64,000 bases of DNA from Gammaproteobacteria bacterium (lineage in GTDB: Bacteria > Pseudomonadota > Gammaproteobacteria > SURF-13). The stretch is from assembly GCA_016195665.1 (NCBI GenBank), contig JACPZD010000020.1:1-64000 (forward strand). The letters run 5' to 3'. A program made the translations under genes and the position numbers. This document shows, in pieces, positions 40,896 through 50,754 of the stretch. Numbering within the stretch: the first letter of the stretch is position 1; the number at the start of each line of letters is the position of its first letter. Under the pieces are notes generated by a model. The model was not told where the DNA came from. It ran no database searches and saw only the letters and a program-made list of their open reading frames with translations.

Positions 40896-41252
40896 GTGCT
40901 AGAGAATTACCTGCCTATCTTGATTTTTATTGTGGTCGGCATCGCCTTTGGCGTACTGCCGATCGTGGGCGGTTTCTTGCTCGCCCCGCACCGCCCCGAC
41001 AGCGAGAAGCTGTCGCCCTACGAGTGCGGCTTCGAGGCCTTCGAAGACTCGCGCATGAAGTTCGATGTGCGCTATTACCTCGTGGCGATACTGTTTATCA
41101 TCTTTGATTTGGAGATCGCCTTCCTGTTTCCCTGGGCCGTCGTGTTGAAGGAGATCGGCCTGTTCGGGTTCATGGCGATGATGGTGTTTCTCGGAATTCT
41201 GGTCGTGGGTTTCATTTACGAATGGAAGAAAGGGGCCTTGGAATGGGAGTGA
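40896..41252 (+). CDS. nuoA: NADH-quinone oxidoreductase subunit A
   Basis: 118 residues from GTG at 40896. Three membrane helices; [23 protein letters not shown] is the conserved loop between helices 1 and 2, followed by [21 protein letters not shown]. NuoA lies in the membrane arm near the quinone channel. First gene of the 14-gene nuo operon. The overlapping GTG at 40894 is in another frame. Confidence 0.96.
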   Translation: MLENYLPILIFIVVGIAFGVLPIVGGFLLAPHRPDSEKLSPYECGFEAFEDSRMKFDVRYYLVAILFIIFDLEIAFLFPWAVVLKEIGLFGFMAMMVFLGILVVGFIYEWKKGALEWE

Positions 41253-41256
41253 TCCT

Positions 41257-41733
41257 ATGGGCATAGAAGGCATCCTTGAAAAAGGCATGGTCACCACCAG
41301 CCTTGACAGCCTCATCAACTGGGCGCGCAGCGGCGCGCTCTGGCCGATGACCTTTGGACTCGCCTGCTGCGCCGTCGAGATGATGCACGCCGGCGCTGCG
41401 CGTTACGACCTGGATCGCTTTGGCGTGATATTTCGTCCCAGCCCGCGCCAGTCCGACGTCATGATAGTAGCCGGTACACTGGTCAACAAGATGGCGCCCG
41501 CGTTGCGCAAGGTCTATGACCAGATGGCCGAGCCGCGCTGGGTGATCTCGATGGGCTCCTGCGCCAACGGCGGCGGCTATTATCACTATTCCTACGCCGT
41601 GGTGCGCGGTTGCGATCGCATCGTGCCGGTGGATGTTTACGTACCCGGCTGTCCGCCCACGGCGGAGGCGCTGCTGTATGGAGTCATTCAGCTCCAGAAC
41701 AAAATCAAGCGCACCAACACCATCGCCCGCTAA
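41257..41733 (+). CDS. nuoB: NADH-quinone oxidoreductase subunit B
   Basis: 158 residues. [28 protein letters not shown] and [16 protein letters not shown] provide the four Cys ligands of cluster N2, the last iron-sulfur centre before quinone. It follows nuoA after 4 bp. Length is the usual one for alpha-, beta- and gammaproteobacterial NuoB. Confidence 0.97.
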   Translation: MGIEGILEKGMVTTSLDSLINWARSGALWPMTFGLACCAVEMMHAGAARYDLDRFGVIFRPSPRQSDVMIVAGTLVNKMAPALRKVYDQMAEPRWVISMGSCANGGGYYHYSYAVVRGCDRIVPVDVYVPGCPPTAEALLYGVIQLQNKIKRTNTIAR

Positions 41734-41743
41734 GACGCCTTCT

Positions 41744-42442
41744 ATGCCTGACATGACGACTCAGAGCCTTGCCGCGCGCCTTAAAGAAAGGTTTGGCGGC
41801 CTGCTGACGTCCTGCAAGGAATCCATAGGCGAGGTGACGATCGAGATCCCTCGTAACCGGCTGCTTGAGGTGTGCCGCGCACTGCGCGACGAGGAAGCTT
41901 TCCACTTCGAGCAGTTGATGGATGTGTGCGGCGTGGACTATTCCGTATACGGCCACGGTTCGCGCGGCGAGACGGGGCTCATCGCCGAGGATGTCATCGA
42001 ATTCCCCGATTATCCCGAACAACACTGGAGCGGACCGCGCTTCGCCGTGGTCTACCACCTGCTCTCGCTCAAACACAACCGGCGCTTGCGTGTCAGGATA
42101 TTCGCTGAAGACGCCGACATGCCGATGGTGGATTCCGTGGTCGAGGTCTGGGCCTCCGCCAACTGGTTTGAGCGTGAGGCCTTCGATCTGTTCGGCATCG
42201 TGTTTGAAGGGCACCCCGATCTGCGGCGCATCCTCACAGACTATGGCTTTGTCGGCCATCCGTTCCGCAAGGACTTCCCGCTCATCGGCAATGTCGAGAT
42301 GCGCTATGATCCCGAAAAACAGCGCGTCGTGTACGAACCGGTGAAGATCGTAAACCGCGTGCTGGTGCCGCGCGTCATCCGTCATGACCAACGTTACGTG
42401 GTGGATAAAACCCAACAGGGGGCGAATGATGGAGATTCGTAA
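41744..42442 (+). CDS. nuoC: NADH-quinone oxidoreductase subunit C
   Basis: 232 residues from the ATG at 41744. [33 protein letters not shown], in short ERE-x-x-D-x-x-G-x-x-F-x-G-H-P, is the 30-kDa subunit signature. It is a separate gene here, not fused to nuoD as in E. coli. It belongs to the peripheral arm. The 3' end overlaps nuoD by 17 bp. Confidence 0.96.
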   Translation: MPDMTTQSLAARLKERFGGLLTSCKESIGEVTIEIPRNRLLEVCRALRDEEAFHFEQLMDVCGVDYSVYGHGSRGETGLIAEDVIEFPDYPEQHWSGPRFAVVYHLLSLKHNRRLRVRIFAEDADMPMVDSVVEVWASANWFEREAFDLFGIVFEGHPDLRRILTDYGFVGHPFRKDFPLIGNVEMRYDPEKQRVVYEPVKIVNRVLVPRVIRHDQRYVVDKTQQGANDGDS

Positions 42443-43679
42443 TTACACCATGAACTTCGGTCCGCAGCACCCGTCCGCGCACGGTGTGTTGCGACTGGTG
42501 CTGGAGATGGACGGCGAGGTGATCCAGCGCGCCGATCCGCATATCGGCCTGCTGCATCGCGGCACCGAAAAGCTCGCCGAGAGCAAGCCCTTCAACCAGA
42601 GCATCGGTTATATGGACCGCCTCGACTACGTCTCCATGATGTGCAACGAGCACGGCTATGTGCTGGCGATGGAGAAGCTGCTCGGTATCACGCCGCCGAT
42701 TCGCGCACAGTACATCCGCGTGATGTTCGACGAGATCACGCGCATCTTGAATCACCTGTTGTGGCTCGGTGCGCACGCCCTCGACATCGGCGCCATGACC
42801 GTATTCCTGTACTGCTTCCGCGAGCGCGAAGACCTGATGGACTGCTACGAGGCCGTGTCGGGGGCGCGCATGCACGCGACCTATTATCGCCCCGGCGGCG
42901 TATACCGTGACTTGCCTGACCGGATGCCGCAGTACAAATCCTCCAAGTGGCACAACGAAAAAGAGACCGTTGAACGGAACGCCAACCGTCAGGGTTCGCT
43001 GTTGGATTTTATCGAAGACTTTACCCGGCGCTTTCCAGCTTACGTGGAAGAGTACGAAAGCCTGCTCACCGACAACCGTATCTGGAAGCAACGCACCGTC
43101 GGCATCGGTGTGGTCACGCCGGAACGTGCCCTGCAATTGGGTTTTACCGGCCCGATGTTGCGCGGCTCCGGGGTCGAATGGGATCTGCGCAAGAAGCAGC
43201 CCTATGAGGTCTACGACCGGCTCGACTTCGACATTCCGGTCGGCGTGACCGGTGACTGCTATGACCGTTATCTGGTGCGAATTGAGGAGCTGCGGCAGTC
43301 CAATCGCATCGTGCGGCAGTGCATAGACTGGCTGCGCGCCAACCCCGGCTCCGTGATGATTGAAGACCACAAGGTCGTGCCGCCGCGCCGCGAGGAGATG
43401 AAGGCCGATATGGAGGCCCTGATTCATCACTTCAAGCTGTTCACCGAGGGTTTTTGCATCCCGGAGGGCGAGGCCTATGCGGCAGTCGAGGCGCCGAAGG
43501 GCGAGTTCGGCGTATATCTGATTTCCGATGGCGCCAACAAACCTTACCGGCTCAAGGTGCGCGCCCCGGGCTTCGCTCACCTGGCTGCCCTCGATGAGAT
43601 GTGCCGTGGCCACATGCTGGCCGATGTCGTCGCGATTATAGGCTCGCAGGATATAGTCTTCGGAGAAGTAGATCGCTGA
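42426..43679 (+). CDS. nuoD: NADH-quinone oxidoreductase subunit D
   Basis: 417 residues from the ATG at 42426 (a second ATG follows at once). [19 protein letters not shown] at the start, LLHRGTEKL and DPCDR-like endings ([16 protein letters not shown]) are typical of the 49-kDa subunit that forms the quinone site with NuoB. A MITE-like element begins one base after its stop codon. Confidence 0.97.
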   Translation: MMEIRNYTMNFGPQHPSAHGVLRLVLEMDGEVIQRADPHIGLLHRGTEKLAESKPFNQSIGYMDRLDYVSMMCNEHGYVLAMEKLLGITPPIRAQYIRVMFDEITRILNHLLWLGAHALDIGAMTVFLYCFREREDLMDCYEAVSGARMHATYYRPGGVYRDLPDRMPQYKSSKWHNEKETVERNANRQGSLLDFIEDFTRRFPAYVEEYESLLTDNRIWKQRTVGIGVVTPERALQLGFTGPMLRGSGVEWDLRKKQPYEVYDRLDFDIPVGVTGDCYDRYLVRIEELRQSNRIVRQCIDWLRANPGSVMIEDHKVVPPRREEMKADMEALIHHFKLFTEGFCIPEGEAYAAVEAPKGEFGVYLISDGANKPYRLKVRAPGFAHLAALDEMCRGHMLADVVAIIGSQDIVFGEVDR

Positions 43680-43680
43680 T

Positions 43681-43873
43681 GGGCACCTCTAAAAATGTGT
43701 CTTTTGTCTTTATGCTGCGTTGGAATTCTGCTCGAAATGCTCATGTACTGTCGTGTACACTCTGCTGGGCAGGGAGCCCGAATGTCGCGGGCGCAGGGAT
43801 GCGCAGGAGCGACCGCTTTCTCGCAGAATTCCGCCTTGCCTAAAGCCAAAATCCACTATTTTTAGAGATGCCC
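43681..43873. mobile_element. MITE-like element between nuoD and nuoE
   Basis: 193 bp with ends GGGCACCTCTAAAAATG and its imperfect complement ATTTTTAGAGATGCCC. The arms continue for about 55 bp (GGAATTCTGCTCG facing CTCGCAGAATTCC). The GGCACCTCTAA end is like that of IS5-group elements. The core holds a GTACTGTCGTGTACAC-type stem and AATGTCGCGGGCGCAGGGA, a sequence similar to that inside dapB at about 16740-16780. No ORF of its own. It starts one base after the nuoD stop and ends 2 bp before the nuoE ATG. Confidence 0.7.
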
Positions 43874-43875
43874 AG

Positions 43876-44379
43876 ATGGCTGCCCAGATGAAGAGAAAAT
43901 CCGATTTACTCCCTGAGTCTGTGCGTGCGGCGATAGACCGCGAATGTCTCAAGTATCCGCCGGAACAAAAGCGCTCGGCCTTGCTGGCCGCGCTGCGTTA
44001 TACCCAGGAGGCCAACGGCGGATGGCTGACCACCGAGTTGATGGACGCCGTGGCCGATTGCCTTGACCTGCCGCCCATAGCGGTCTACGAGGTCGCCACC
44101 TTTTACACGCTGTACGATTTGAAACCGGTGGGCCGGCACAAGATCTATGTTTGCACCAATATCTCTTGTATGCTGTGCGGCTCCAGCGAGATTCTCGAAC
44201 ACTTCAAGAAACGGCTCGGTATCGAGCCCGGGCAGACCACCCCGGATGGCAGGTTTACCCTGAAGGTGGCGGAGTGTTTGGCCGCTTGCGCCGGAGCGCC
44301 ATGCTGCCAGATCGGCAAGATCTACCATGAAAATCTCACGCCGGAAAAGATAGACGAGATATTAAGAGCTTATCCATAA
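43876..44379 (+). CDS. nuoE: NADH-quinone oxidoreductase subunit E
   Basis: 167 residues from the ATG at 43876; ATG 43888 is possible. IYVCTNISCMLCGS and ECLAACAGAPCCQI provide the four Cys for the [2Fe-2S] cluster N1a. It is part of the NADH-dehydrogenase tip with NuoF. The frame is open up to 43720 but that part is translated MITE. The last codons (ILRAYP and stop) lie in the terminal repeat of a second element (44363-44495), so both ends of this gene touch mobile palindromes. Confidence 0.95.
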   Translation: MAAQMKRKSDLLPESVRAAIDRECLKYPPEQKRSALLAALRYTQEANGGWLTTELMDAVADCLDLPPIAVYEVATFYTLYDLKPVGRHKIYVCTNISCMLCGSSEILEHFKKRLGIEPGQTTPDGRFTLKVAECLAACAGAPCCQIGKIYHENLTPEKIDEILRAYP

Positions 44380-44495
44380 ATAACTTACCGCAGAGGACGC
44401 AGAGGAATACTCTCAAGGTTCTCCTCCGCGCCCTCCGTGGTGAAGCCTTCTCCCGCAAGGGACACAGGGGGAGCTATTTATGGATATGCTCTAAG
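44363..44495. repeat. MITE-like palindromic element, copy 2 (nuoE-nuoF)
   Basis: TTAAGAGCTTATCCATAAATA on the left pairs with TATTTATGGATATGCTCTAAG on the right. Inside are ACCGCAGAGGACGCAGAGGA and TCCTCCGCGCCCTCCGTGG. Copy 1 is at 10321-10440. The nuoE stop codon is inside the left end. Confidence 0.75.
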
Positions 44496-44511
44496 CAGTT
44501 TGGACTAACCG

Positions 44512-45786
44512 ATGGCCAACGAAGTCTGCTTTCGTAATTTGCATCTGCCGGAACCGTGGTCGCTGAAGACCTATCTCGGCACGGGCGGCTATGCGGCATG
44601 GAAAAAGATTCTGGCCGAAAAGACCGCACCCGACGAGATTATCAGCCAGGTGAAAAGGTCCGCTTTGCGTGGACGCGGCGGGGCCGGCTTTCCCACCGGC
44701 CTCAAGTGGAGCTTCATGTCGCGCGGCGCGCCGGGCCAGAAATACATCGTCTGCAACTCCGACGAGAGCGAGCCCGGCACCTTCAAAGACCGCGACATCA
44801 TGCGCTATAACCCGCACCAGGTGATTGAAGGCATGGCGATCGCCGGTTACACCATCGGCGCGACGGTCGGCTACAACTATATGCGCGGCGAGTTTTGGGA
44901 GCCCTATGAGCGTATGGAGCAGGCGGTGCGCGAGGCGCGCGAGGCGGGGCTGTTGGGCGAGAATATCCTGGGTTCCGGTGTGGATTTTGACGTGAACAAT
45001 CACCTGGGCGCGGGGGCCTATATCTGCGGCGAGGAGACCGGCCTGTTGGAATCCCTGGAAGGGAAAAAAGGTTTCCCGCGCTTCAAGCCGCCGTTTCCGG
45101 CGAGCTATGGGCTGTATGGCCGTCCCACCATCGTGAACAACACCGAGACGCTGGCCTCTGTCCCGCTCATCATGACCCACGGTGGTGAGTGGTTCTTAAA
45201 GCTGGGGAAACCGAATAACGGCGGTCCCAAGATTTTTTCGGTGTCGGGCCATGTCAACAAGCCGGGCAATTACGAAGTCCCGATGGGGACGCCGTTCGCC
45301 AAGCTGCTGGAGATGGCGGGCGGGGTGCGTAACGGACACAACCTCAAGGCGGTGATACCCGGTGGATCTTCGGTGCCGGTACTGCCCGCCGAGATCATCA
45401 TGAATACCGACATGGACTACGATTCGCTCTCCAAGGCAGGCTCGATGCTGGGCGCCGGATCGGTGATCGTAATGGACGATAGTACCTGTATGGTTAATGC
45501 CTTAGCACGTATTTCTCATTTTTATTATGAAGAGTCGTGCGGCCAGTGCACGCCCTGCCGGGAGGGCACGGGCTGGCTGTCGCGGGTCATACACCGTATC
45601 GAACATGGTGAGGGGAGGGAGCAGGATCTCGACCTTCTGGTGGACATGGCGAACAAGATCGAGGGGCGCACCATCTGCGCCTTGGGCGACGCCGCGGCCA
45701 TGCCAGTGGTGAGCTTTATCAAGCACTTCCGCGCTGAATTTGAGCATCACATCGAACATGGCCGCTGTCTGGCGGGCGCCCACTAG
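44512..45786 (+). CDS. nuoF: NADH-quinone oxidoreductase subunit F
   Basis: 424 residues. [15 protein letters not shown] and [15 protein letters not shown] bind [22 protein letters not shown] binds NADH, and [15 protein letters not shown] with a distal Cys ([10 protein letters not shown]) holds cluster N3. It accepts electrons from NADH. It stands 132 bp after nuoE, with the mobile palindrome between. Confidence 0.97.
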   Translation: MANEVCFRNLHLPEPWSLKTYLGTGGYAAWKKILAEKTAPDEIISQVKRSALRGRGGAGFPTGLKWSFMSRGAPGQKYIVCNSDESEPGTFKDRDIMRYNPHQVIEGMAIAGYTIGATVGYNYMRGEFWEPYERMEQAVREAREAGLLGENILGSGVDFDVNNHLGAGAYICGEETGLLESLEGKKGFPRFKPPFPASYGLYGRPTIVNNTETLASVPLIMTHGGEWFLKLGKPNNGGPKIFSVSGHVNKPGNYEVPMGTPFAKLLEMAGGVRNGHNLKAVIPGGSSVPVLPAEIIMNTDMDYDSLSKAGSMLGAGSVIVMDDSTCMVNALARISHFYYEESCGQCTPCREGTGWLSRVIHRIEHGEGREQDLDLLVDMANKIEGRTICALGDAAAMPVVSFIKHFRAEFEHHIEHGRCLAGAH

Positions 45787-45793
45787 GCGGCAG

Positions 45794-48169
45794 ATGCGCA
45801 TGATTAACCTTGAGATTGATGGTAAAGCCGTCGAGGCGCGCGATGGCGTGATGCTGATCGAGGCCGCTGATGAGGCGGGCATCCCCATTCCCCGTTTTTG
45901 TTACCACAAGAAGCTCTCCATCGCGGCCAACTGCCGCATGTGTCTGGTGGATGTGGAGAAGGCGGCGAAGCCCTTGCCGGCCTGCGCGACGCCGGTGACC
46001 GAGGGCATGAAGGTCTACACCCAGTCCCCCAAGGCCATCATGGCGCAGAAGGGCGTGATGGAGTTTTTGCTCATCAATCATCCGCTCGACTGCCCGATCT
46101 GCGATCAGGGCGGCGAGTGCGAACTGCAGGACCTGGCGATGGGTTACGGGGCGAGCGCCTCGCGCTACCAGGAAAAGAAGCGCGTGGTGAAGGACAAGGA
46201 CATCGGCCCGCTTATCATGACCGACATGACGCGCTGCATCCATTGCACCCGCTGCATACGCTTCGGCCAGGAGATCGCCGGCCTGATGGAACTCGGCGCT
46301 ACCGGCCGCGGCGAGCACATGGAAATCGGCACCTATATCGAAAAGGCGATGGTCTCCGAGCTGTCCGGCAATGTCATTGACCTCTGTCCGGTGGGCGCGC
46401 TCACCTCCAAACCGTTCCGCTACACCGCCCGTGCCTGGGAGATGGCGCAGCGCGAGACGATCGCGCCGCACGACTCGGTCGGCTCCAATCTGTATCTGCA
46501 CGTGCGTGATAACAAGGTGATGCGCGTGGTGCCGCGCGAGAGCGAGGAGATCAATGAGGTATGGATCTCCGATCGCGACCGCTTTAGTTATCAAGGCCTC
46601 AACAGTCCCGACCGGCTGCAAGTCCCCATGATTAAACGGCAGGGGGCGTGGGAGGAAACCGACTGGAACACTGCTCTGCAGGCGGTGGTAAAAGGTCTGC
46701 GCGGCGTGATTCAGTCTGACGGTGTTGAACAAATCGGCGCTTTGATCTCCCCGTCGGCGACGCTGGAGGAGATGTACCTGCTGCAACGTCTGATGCGCGG
46801 CCTGGGTGTGAGCAATATAGATCACCGCCTGAGGCAGGCTGATTTCAACGGCCAGGAATGGGCGCCGGTGTTCCCAAGTCTCGGCGCATCCATTGCTGAA
46901 TTGCAGCAGCTCGATGCGGCATTGCTGATCGGTTCAAACGTGCGCAGTGAGCAACCGATCATTGCCCACCGTTTGCGTCAGGCCACTCAATGGAACAGCG
47001 CCCGTTTGATGTTCATCAACCCGGTGGACTATGACTTTGCCTTCCCGGTGGCGGAAAAGATCATCACCGATCCGGCCGGAATGGTGCGCGCGCTGGCGGG
47101 GATAGCAAAGGCCTTGTTGGAGACCGGCGGCCAACACATCCCCGCCGAGTTCGCAAAACTGTTGGCCACGGTACACCCCACTCCGACCGAGCGCAGTATC
47201 GCGCAACAATTAAAGAACGCGCAGGCTGCGGTGCTGCTCGGCAATCTGGCGCAGGCCCATCCTCAGTTCTCCATGCTCAATGCCCTGGCGAGCCGGATCG
47301 CCGAGCTGAGCGGGGCGCGATTCGGCCATCTGCCCGAAGCCGCTAATAGCGTGGGTGGCTGGATCGCAGGCGCCTTGCCGCATCGTGAGGCGGCGGGTAA
47401 GGCCGTCGCCGCACCCGGATTGGATGCTCATGCGATGCTGACAAAGGGGCTGAAGGCCTATGTCCTGTTTGGTATCGAAGCCGAATTTGACAGCGCCGAT
47501 CCCGCAGCGGCGCTCAAGTCACTGCACAACGCCGAATTCGTCGTCGCACTTTCCGCCTTCAACAGCAAGGCGATGCGGGACTATGCCGACGTGCTGTTGC
47601 CGATCGGGGCCTTCGCTGAAACATCGGGCGCCTTCGTCAACGCCGAGGGCCGCTGGCAGAGCTTCGCCGGTGCTGTTTCGCCTGCCGGTGAGGCGCGGCC
47701 GGGGTGGAAGGTGTTGCGCGTGCTGGGTAATCTCTTTGCCGTGAATGGCTTTGATTACCTCTCTTCCGAAGAGGTGCGCGACGAAGTGCGGAGCCTGATA
47801 GATCAGTCCGGCAGCCAGGCGCCGGCCGGCCGTTGGACACCCGCCGAGTTACCCCACAGCACAGACGGCCTGACGCGTATTGCTGATGTGCCCATGTATG
47901 CTATGGACGGGCTGGTGCGCCGCGCGCAGGGCTTGCAAGAGACCGGCGAGTCACAAGATGCGACGCTGCGCCTCAATGCCGCGTCGGCCCGGCGCGCGGG
48001 TTTAAGCGCGGGCCAGTTCGCCCAGGCCCGGCAGGGCGAGGCGAGCGCGCTGCTCGCCGTGGAGATTGATGAACGGATCGCGGACGGCTGCGCGTTGATT
48101 TCCGCCGCATTACCTAAGAGCGCGGTTCTTGGACCTGCCTTTGGGACTATAACCGTCGAGCGGGCCTGA
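45794..48169 (+). CDS. nuoG: NADH-quinone oxidoreductase subunit G
   Basis: 791 residues from the ATG at 45794. The N-terminus holds the [2Fe-2S] site ([20 protein letters not shown], then ACATPV), then [17 protein letters not shown] and [11 protein letters not shown] for [4Fe-4S] clusters, followed by a molybdopterin-oxidoreductase-like domain. This is the largest peripheral subunit. The start at 45740 is rejected because it overlaps nuoF without similarity. Confidence 0.96.
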   Translation: MRMINLEIDGKAVEARDGVMLIEAADEAGIPIPRFCYHKKLSIAANCRMCLVDVEKAAKPLPACATPVTEGMKVYTQSPKAIMAQKGVMEFLLINHPLDCPICDQGGECELQDLAMGYGASASRYQEKKRVVKDKDIGPLIMTDMTRCIHCTRCIRFGQEIAGLMELGATGRGEHMEIGTYIEKAMVSELSGNVIDLCPVGALTSKPFRYTARAWEMAQRETIAPHDSVGSNLYLHVRDNKVMRVVPRESEEINEVWISDRDRFSYQGLNSPDRLQVPMIKRQGAWEETDWNTALQAVVKGLRGVIQSDGVEQIGALISPSATLEEMYLLQRLMRGLGVSNIDHRLRQADFNGQEWAPVFPSLGASIAELQQLDAALLIGSNVRSEQPIIAHRLRQATQWNSARLMFINPVDYDFAFPVAEKIITDPAGMVRALAGIAKALLETGGQHIPAEFAKLLATVHPTPTERSIAQQLKNAQAAVLLGNLAQAHPQFSMLNALASRIAELSGARFGHLPEAANSVGGWIAGALPHREAAGKAVAAPGLDAHAMLTKGLKAYVLFGIEAEFDSADPAAALKSLHNAEFVVALSAFNSKAMRDYADVLLPIGAFAETSGAFVNAEGRWQSFAGAVSPAGEARPGWKVLRVLGNLFAVNGFDYLSSEEVRDEVRSLIDQSGSQAPAGRWTPAELPHSTDGLTRIADVPMYAMDGLVRRAQGLQETGESQDATLRLNAASARRAGLSAGQFAQARQGEASALLAVEIDERIADGCALISAALPKSAVLGPAFGTITVERA

Positions 48170-48183
48170 GGCGAGGGGATTAT

Positions 48184-49230
48184 ATGTTTGATTTCATCCC
48201 CCAAGCATGGGCGAGTACCCCGGTTACCGCACAAATCGTCCTCAAGATCCTGGCGATCGTGTTGCCGGTCACGCTTACCGTGGCTGCGCTGACCTATGCC
48301 GAGCGCAAGATCATCGGCTACATCCAGGTGCGCATCGGCCCCAACCGCGTAGGGCCGCGCGGCTGGCTGCAACCGATCGCCGATATCGTCAAGCTGCTGA
48401 TGAAAGAGATCATCATTCCGTCAGGGGCAAACCGCGCACTGTTTATCATCGGGCCGATCTTGTCGCTGGCGCCGGCCTTGATCGCCTGGGCGGTCATCCC
48501 GTTCGACGGCACTCTGGTGCTCGCCGACATCAATGCCGGTCTGCTGTACGTGCTCGCAGTGACCTCGATGGGCGTCTACGGCGTGATCATCGCGGGCTGG
48601 GCATCCAACTCCAAGTACGCCTTCCTCGGCGCGATGCGTTGCGCCGCACAGATCGTTTCTTACGAGATCGCCATGGGCTTCGCCCTGGTGGCGGTATTGA
48701 TCGCGGCGGGGAGTTTGAATCTCGGCGACATCGTGCGCGCGCAGGAGGGCAGTTTCGCGCACTGGTTCTGGTTGCCCTTGCTGCCGGTGTTTTTGGTTTA
48801 TTTTATCTCCGGCGTGGCGGAGACCAACCGTGCGCCGTTCGACGTCGCCGAGGGCGAGTCGGAGATCGTCGCGGGGTTTCACGTTGAGTATTCCGGCATG
48901 GCCTTCGCGGTGTTTTATCTGGCCGAATACGCCAACATGATTCTGGTCTCAGCGCTCGCCGCGCTGATATTCCTGGGCGGCTGGCTGTCGCCGTTTGAAG
49001 GCATTCCTTTTGTGGAGCAGGTGTTTGCCTGGGTGCCCGGCATGATCTGGCTGCTCCTCAAGATCGCCGTTTTGCTGTTTTTGTTCTTGTGGTTTCGCGC
49101 CACCTTCCCGCGCTACCGCTACGATCAGATCATGCGTTTGGGATGGAAAGTGTTCATTCCCATCACGATTGTATGGTTGATAGTGGTGGGGCTTGCGGTA
49201 CTCTATAAACTGCCTTGGTGGTTTGACTGA
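48184..49230 (+). CDS. nuoH: NADH-quinone oxidoreductase subunit H
   Basis: 348 residues, about eight membrane helices. [30 protein letters not shown] and [26 protein letters not shown] are the two NuoH (ND1) signatures; both line the quinone-binding cavity. It lies in the membrane arm at the junction to the peripheral arm. It follows nuoG after 14 bp. Confidence 0.97.
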   Translation: MFDFIPQAWASTPVTAQIVLKILAIVLPVTLTVAALTYAERKIIGYIQVRIGPNRVGPRGWLQPIADIVKLLMKEIIIPSGANRALFIIGPILSLAPALIAWAVIPFDGTLVLADINAGLLYVLAVTSMGVYGVIIAGWASNSKYAFLGAMRCAAQIVSYEIAMGFALVAVLIAAGSLNLGDIVRAQEGSFAHWFWLPLLPVFLVYFISGVAETNRAPFDVAEGESEIVAGFHVEYSGMAFAVFYLAEYANMILVSALAALIFLGGWLSPFEGIPFVEQVFAWVPGMIWLLLKIAVLLFLFLWFRATFPRYRYDQIMRLGWKVFIPITIVWLIVVGLAVLYKLPWWFD

Positions 49231-49246
49231 TAAAGGTACTTATAGT

Positions 49247-49735
49247 ATGAGCGCGATACGCAACTATATCAAAAGCCTGTTTCTGTGGGAACTGTTCGGC
49301 GGCTTGAGGCTGACCGGTAAATATCTTTTTTCCAAAAAGATCACCGTGCAATACCCGGAAGAGACTACCCCCCAATCCAACCGCTTCCGCGGCCTACACG
49401 CCCTGCGCCGCTATCCAAACGGCGAGGAACGCTGTATCGCCTGCAAGCTTTGCGAGGCAGTATGTCCGGCGGCGTGCATCACTATCGAGTCCGAGCAGCG
49501 TGCGGACGGCACGCGCCGCACCACGCGCTACGATATAGATTTGTTCAAATGTATTTATTGCGGATTTTGCGAAGAATCCTGCCCCGTGGACGCGATCGTC
49601 GAGACCCGGATCTTTGACTTTCACTTCGAAAAGCGGGGAGACAATATCATCACTAAAGGTAAACTGCTCGAGATCGGCGACCGTTATGAAAAGCAGATTG
49701 CCGCGGACAGGGCGCAGGATGCTTCTTATCGTTAA
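49247..49735 (+). CDS. nuoI: NADH-quinone oxidoreductase subunit I
   Basis: 162 residues from the ATG at 49247. Two ferredoxin-like motifs, [16 protein letters not shown] and [16 protein letters not shown], hold clusters N6a and N6b. The N-terminal helix ([22 protein letters not shown]) packs against the membrane. The extension to 49193 overlaps nuoH and is not homologous. Confidence 0.97.
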   Translation: MSAIRNYIKSLFLWELFGGLRLTGKYLFSKKITVQYPEETTPQSNRFRGLHALRRYPNGEERCIACKLCEAVCPAACITIESEQRADGTRRTTRYDIDLFKCIYCGFCEESCPVDAIVETRIFDFHFEKRGDNIITKGKLLEIGDRYEKQIAADRAQDASYR

Positions 49736-49744
49736 AGACAGATG

Positions 49745-49829
49745 CAAGATACAAGTTACAAGATACAAGAAAACAACTTCAGATTTTGTTTTCATCTTGT
49801 ACCTTGTATCTTTTATCTTTTATCTTGCT
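49745..49829. repeat. GATACAAG palindrome, copy 4 (nuoI-nuoJ)
   Basis: CAAGATACAAGTTACAAGATACAAG on the left and CTTGTACCTTGTATCTTTTATC on the right, repeated every 7 or so bases. It ends 6 bp before the nuoJ ATG, which has no Shine-Dalgarno sequence. Confidence 0.8.
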
Positions 49830-49834
49830 TAATT

Positions 49835-50449
49835 ATGACTGAACAAATCATCTTTTACCTTTTCGCCGCCATACTTGTCGGAGCGGCGCTCATGGTCATC
49901 ACGGTGCGCAATCCCGTCCATGCGGCGTTGTTCCTGGTGCTTGCCTTCTTTACCAGCGCTGCGGTGTGGCTGCTGCTCGAGGCCGAGTTCCTGGCCATTA
50001 CCCTGGTGCTGGTTTACGTGGGCGCCGTCATGGTGCTGTTCCTGTTTGTCGTGATGATGCTCGACATCAACATCGCCCCTTTGAGAGAGGGATTTGCCCG
50101 CTATCTTCCGGTTGGAGGGCTGGTGGCGGTGATTATCGCCGTGGAGATGGTAGTCGTGGTGGGGCCGCGTCACTTTGGTCTGGAACAAGTGGCGAGCCCT
50201 GCGAATGCTGCTGCGGATTACAGCAATACCCAGGCATTGGGCCGTGTGCTTTATACTGTTTATGCCTACCCATTTGAAATCGCCTCGGCGATTCTGCTGG
50301 TAGCGATCATCGCCGCGATCGCCTTGACCATGCGCAAGCGTCCTCAGGCCAAGTATCAGGATCCCGCGCAGCAGATACAGGTGAAGAGCGCGGATCGGGT
50401 GCGCATCGTGAAGATGGCGTCCGAAAAGCGGATAGGGAAACGGCAGTGA
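49835..50449 (+). CDS. nuoJ: NADH-quinone oxidoreductase subunit J
   Basis: 204 residues from the ATG at 49835. Five membrane helices; [53 protein letters not shown], with the NPVHAAL and [12 protein letters not shown] elements, identifies the ND6-like subunit. The frame upstream of 49835 is translated repeat DNA. A palindrome replaces the usual leader, so translation probably depends on coupling or on a low-structure start. Confidence 0.95.
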   Translation: MTEQIIFYLFAAILVGAALMVITVRNPVHAALFLVLAFFTSAAVWLLLEAEFLAITLVLVYVGAVMVLFLFVVMMLDINIAPLREGFARYLPVGGLVAVIIAVEMVVVVGPRHFGLEQVASPANAAADYSNTQALGRVLYTVYAYPFEIASAILLVAIIAAIALTMRKRPQAKYQDPAQQIQVKSADRVRIVKMASEKRIGKRQ

Positions 50450-50751
50450 TTGCATTATCTGATTTTTTGATTCTGGGGGCGGCCTTGTTCTGCATCAGCA
50501 TGGCCGGAATCTTCCTCAACCGCAAAAATGTCATCATTCTGTTGATGGCGATTGAGTTGATGCTGCTCTCGGTCAACATGAACTTCATCGCCTTTTCTCA
50601 TTATTTAGGGGACAGCGCCGGCCAGGTTTTCGTGTTCTTCATTCTCACTGTCGCCGCGGCGGAGTCCGCGATCGGCCTTGCAATACTCGTGGTGCTGTTC
50701 CGCAACCGGGGCACTATCAACGTTGATGACCTGGACTCCTTGAAAGGCTAG
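50446..50751 (+). CDS. nuoK: NADH-quinone oxidoreductase subunit K
   Basis: 101 residues from GTG at 50446; GTGA overlaps the nuoJ stop. Three helices; [27 protein letters not shown] and [19 protein letters not shown] carry the conserved Glu residues of the ND4L-like proton path. Confidence 0.97.
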   Translation: MIALSDFLILGAALFCISMAGIFLNRKNVIILLMAIELMLLSVNMNFIAFSHYLGDSAGQVFVFFILTVAAAESAIGLAILVVLFRNRGTINVDDLDSLKG

Positions 50752-50754
50752 CCC

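Noticed and set aside
43720-43875. N-terminal extension of NuoE with Cys residues (MEFCSKCSC)
   Set aside because: It is coded by the MITE and not present in the family; NuoE similarity begins after 43876.
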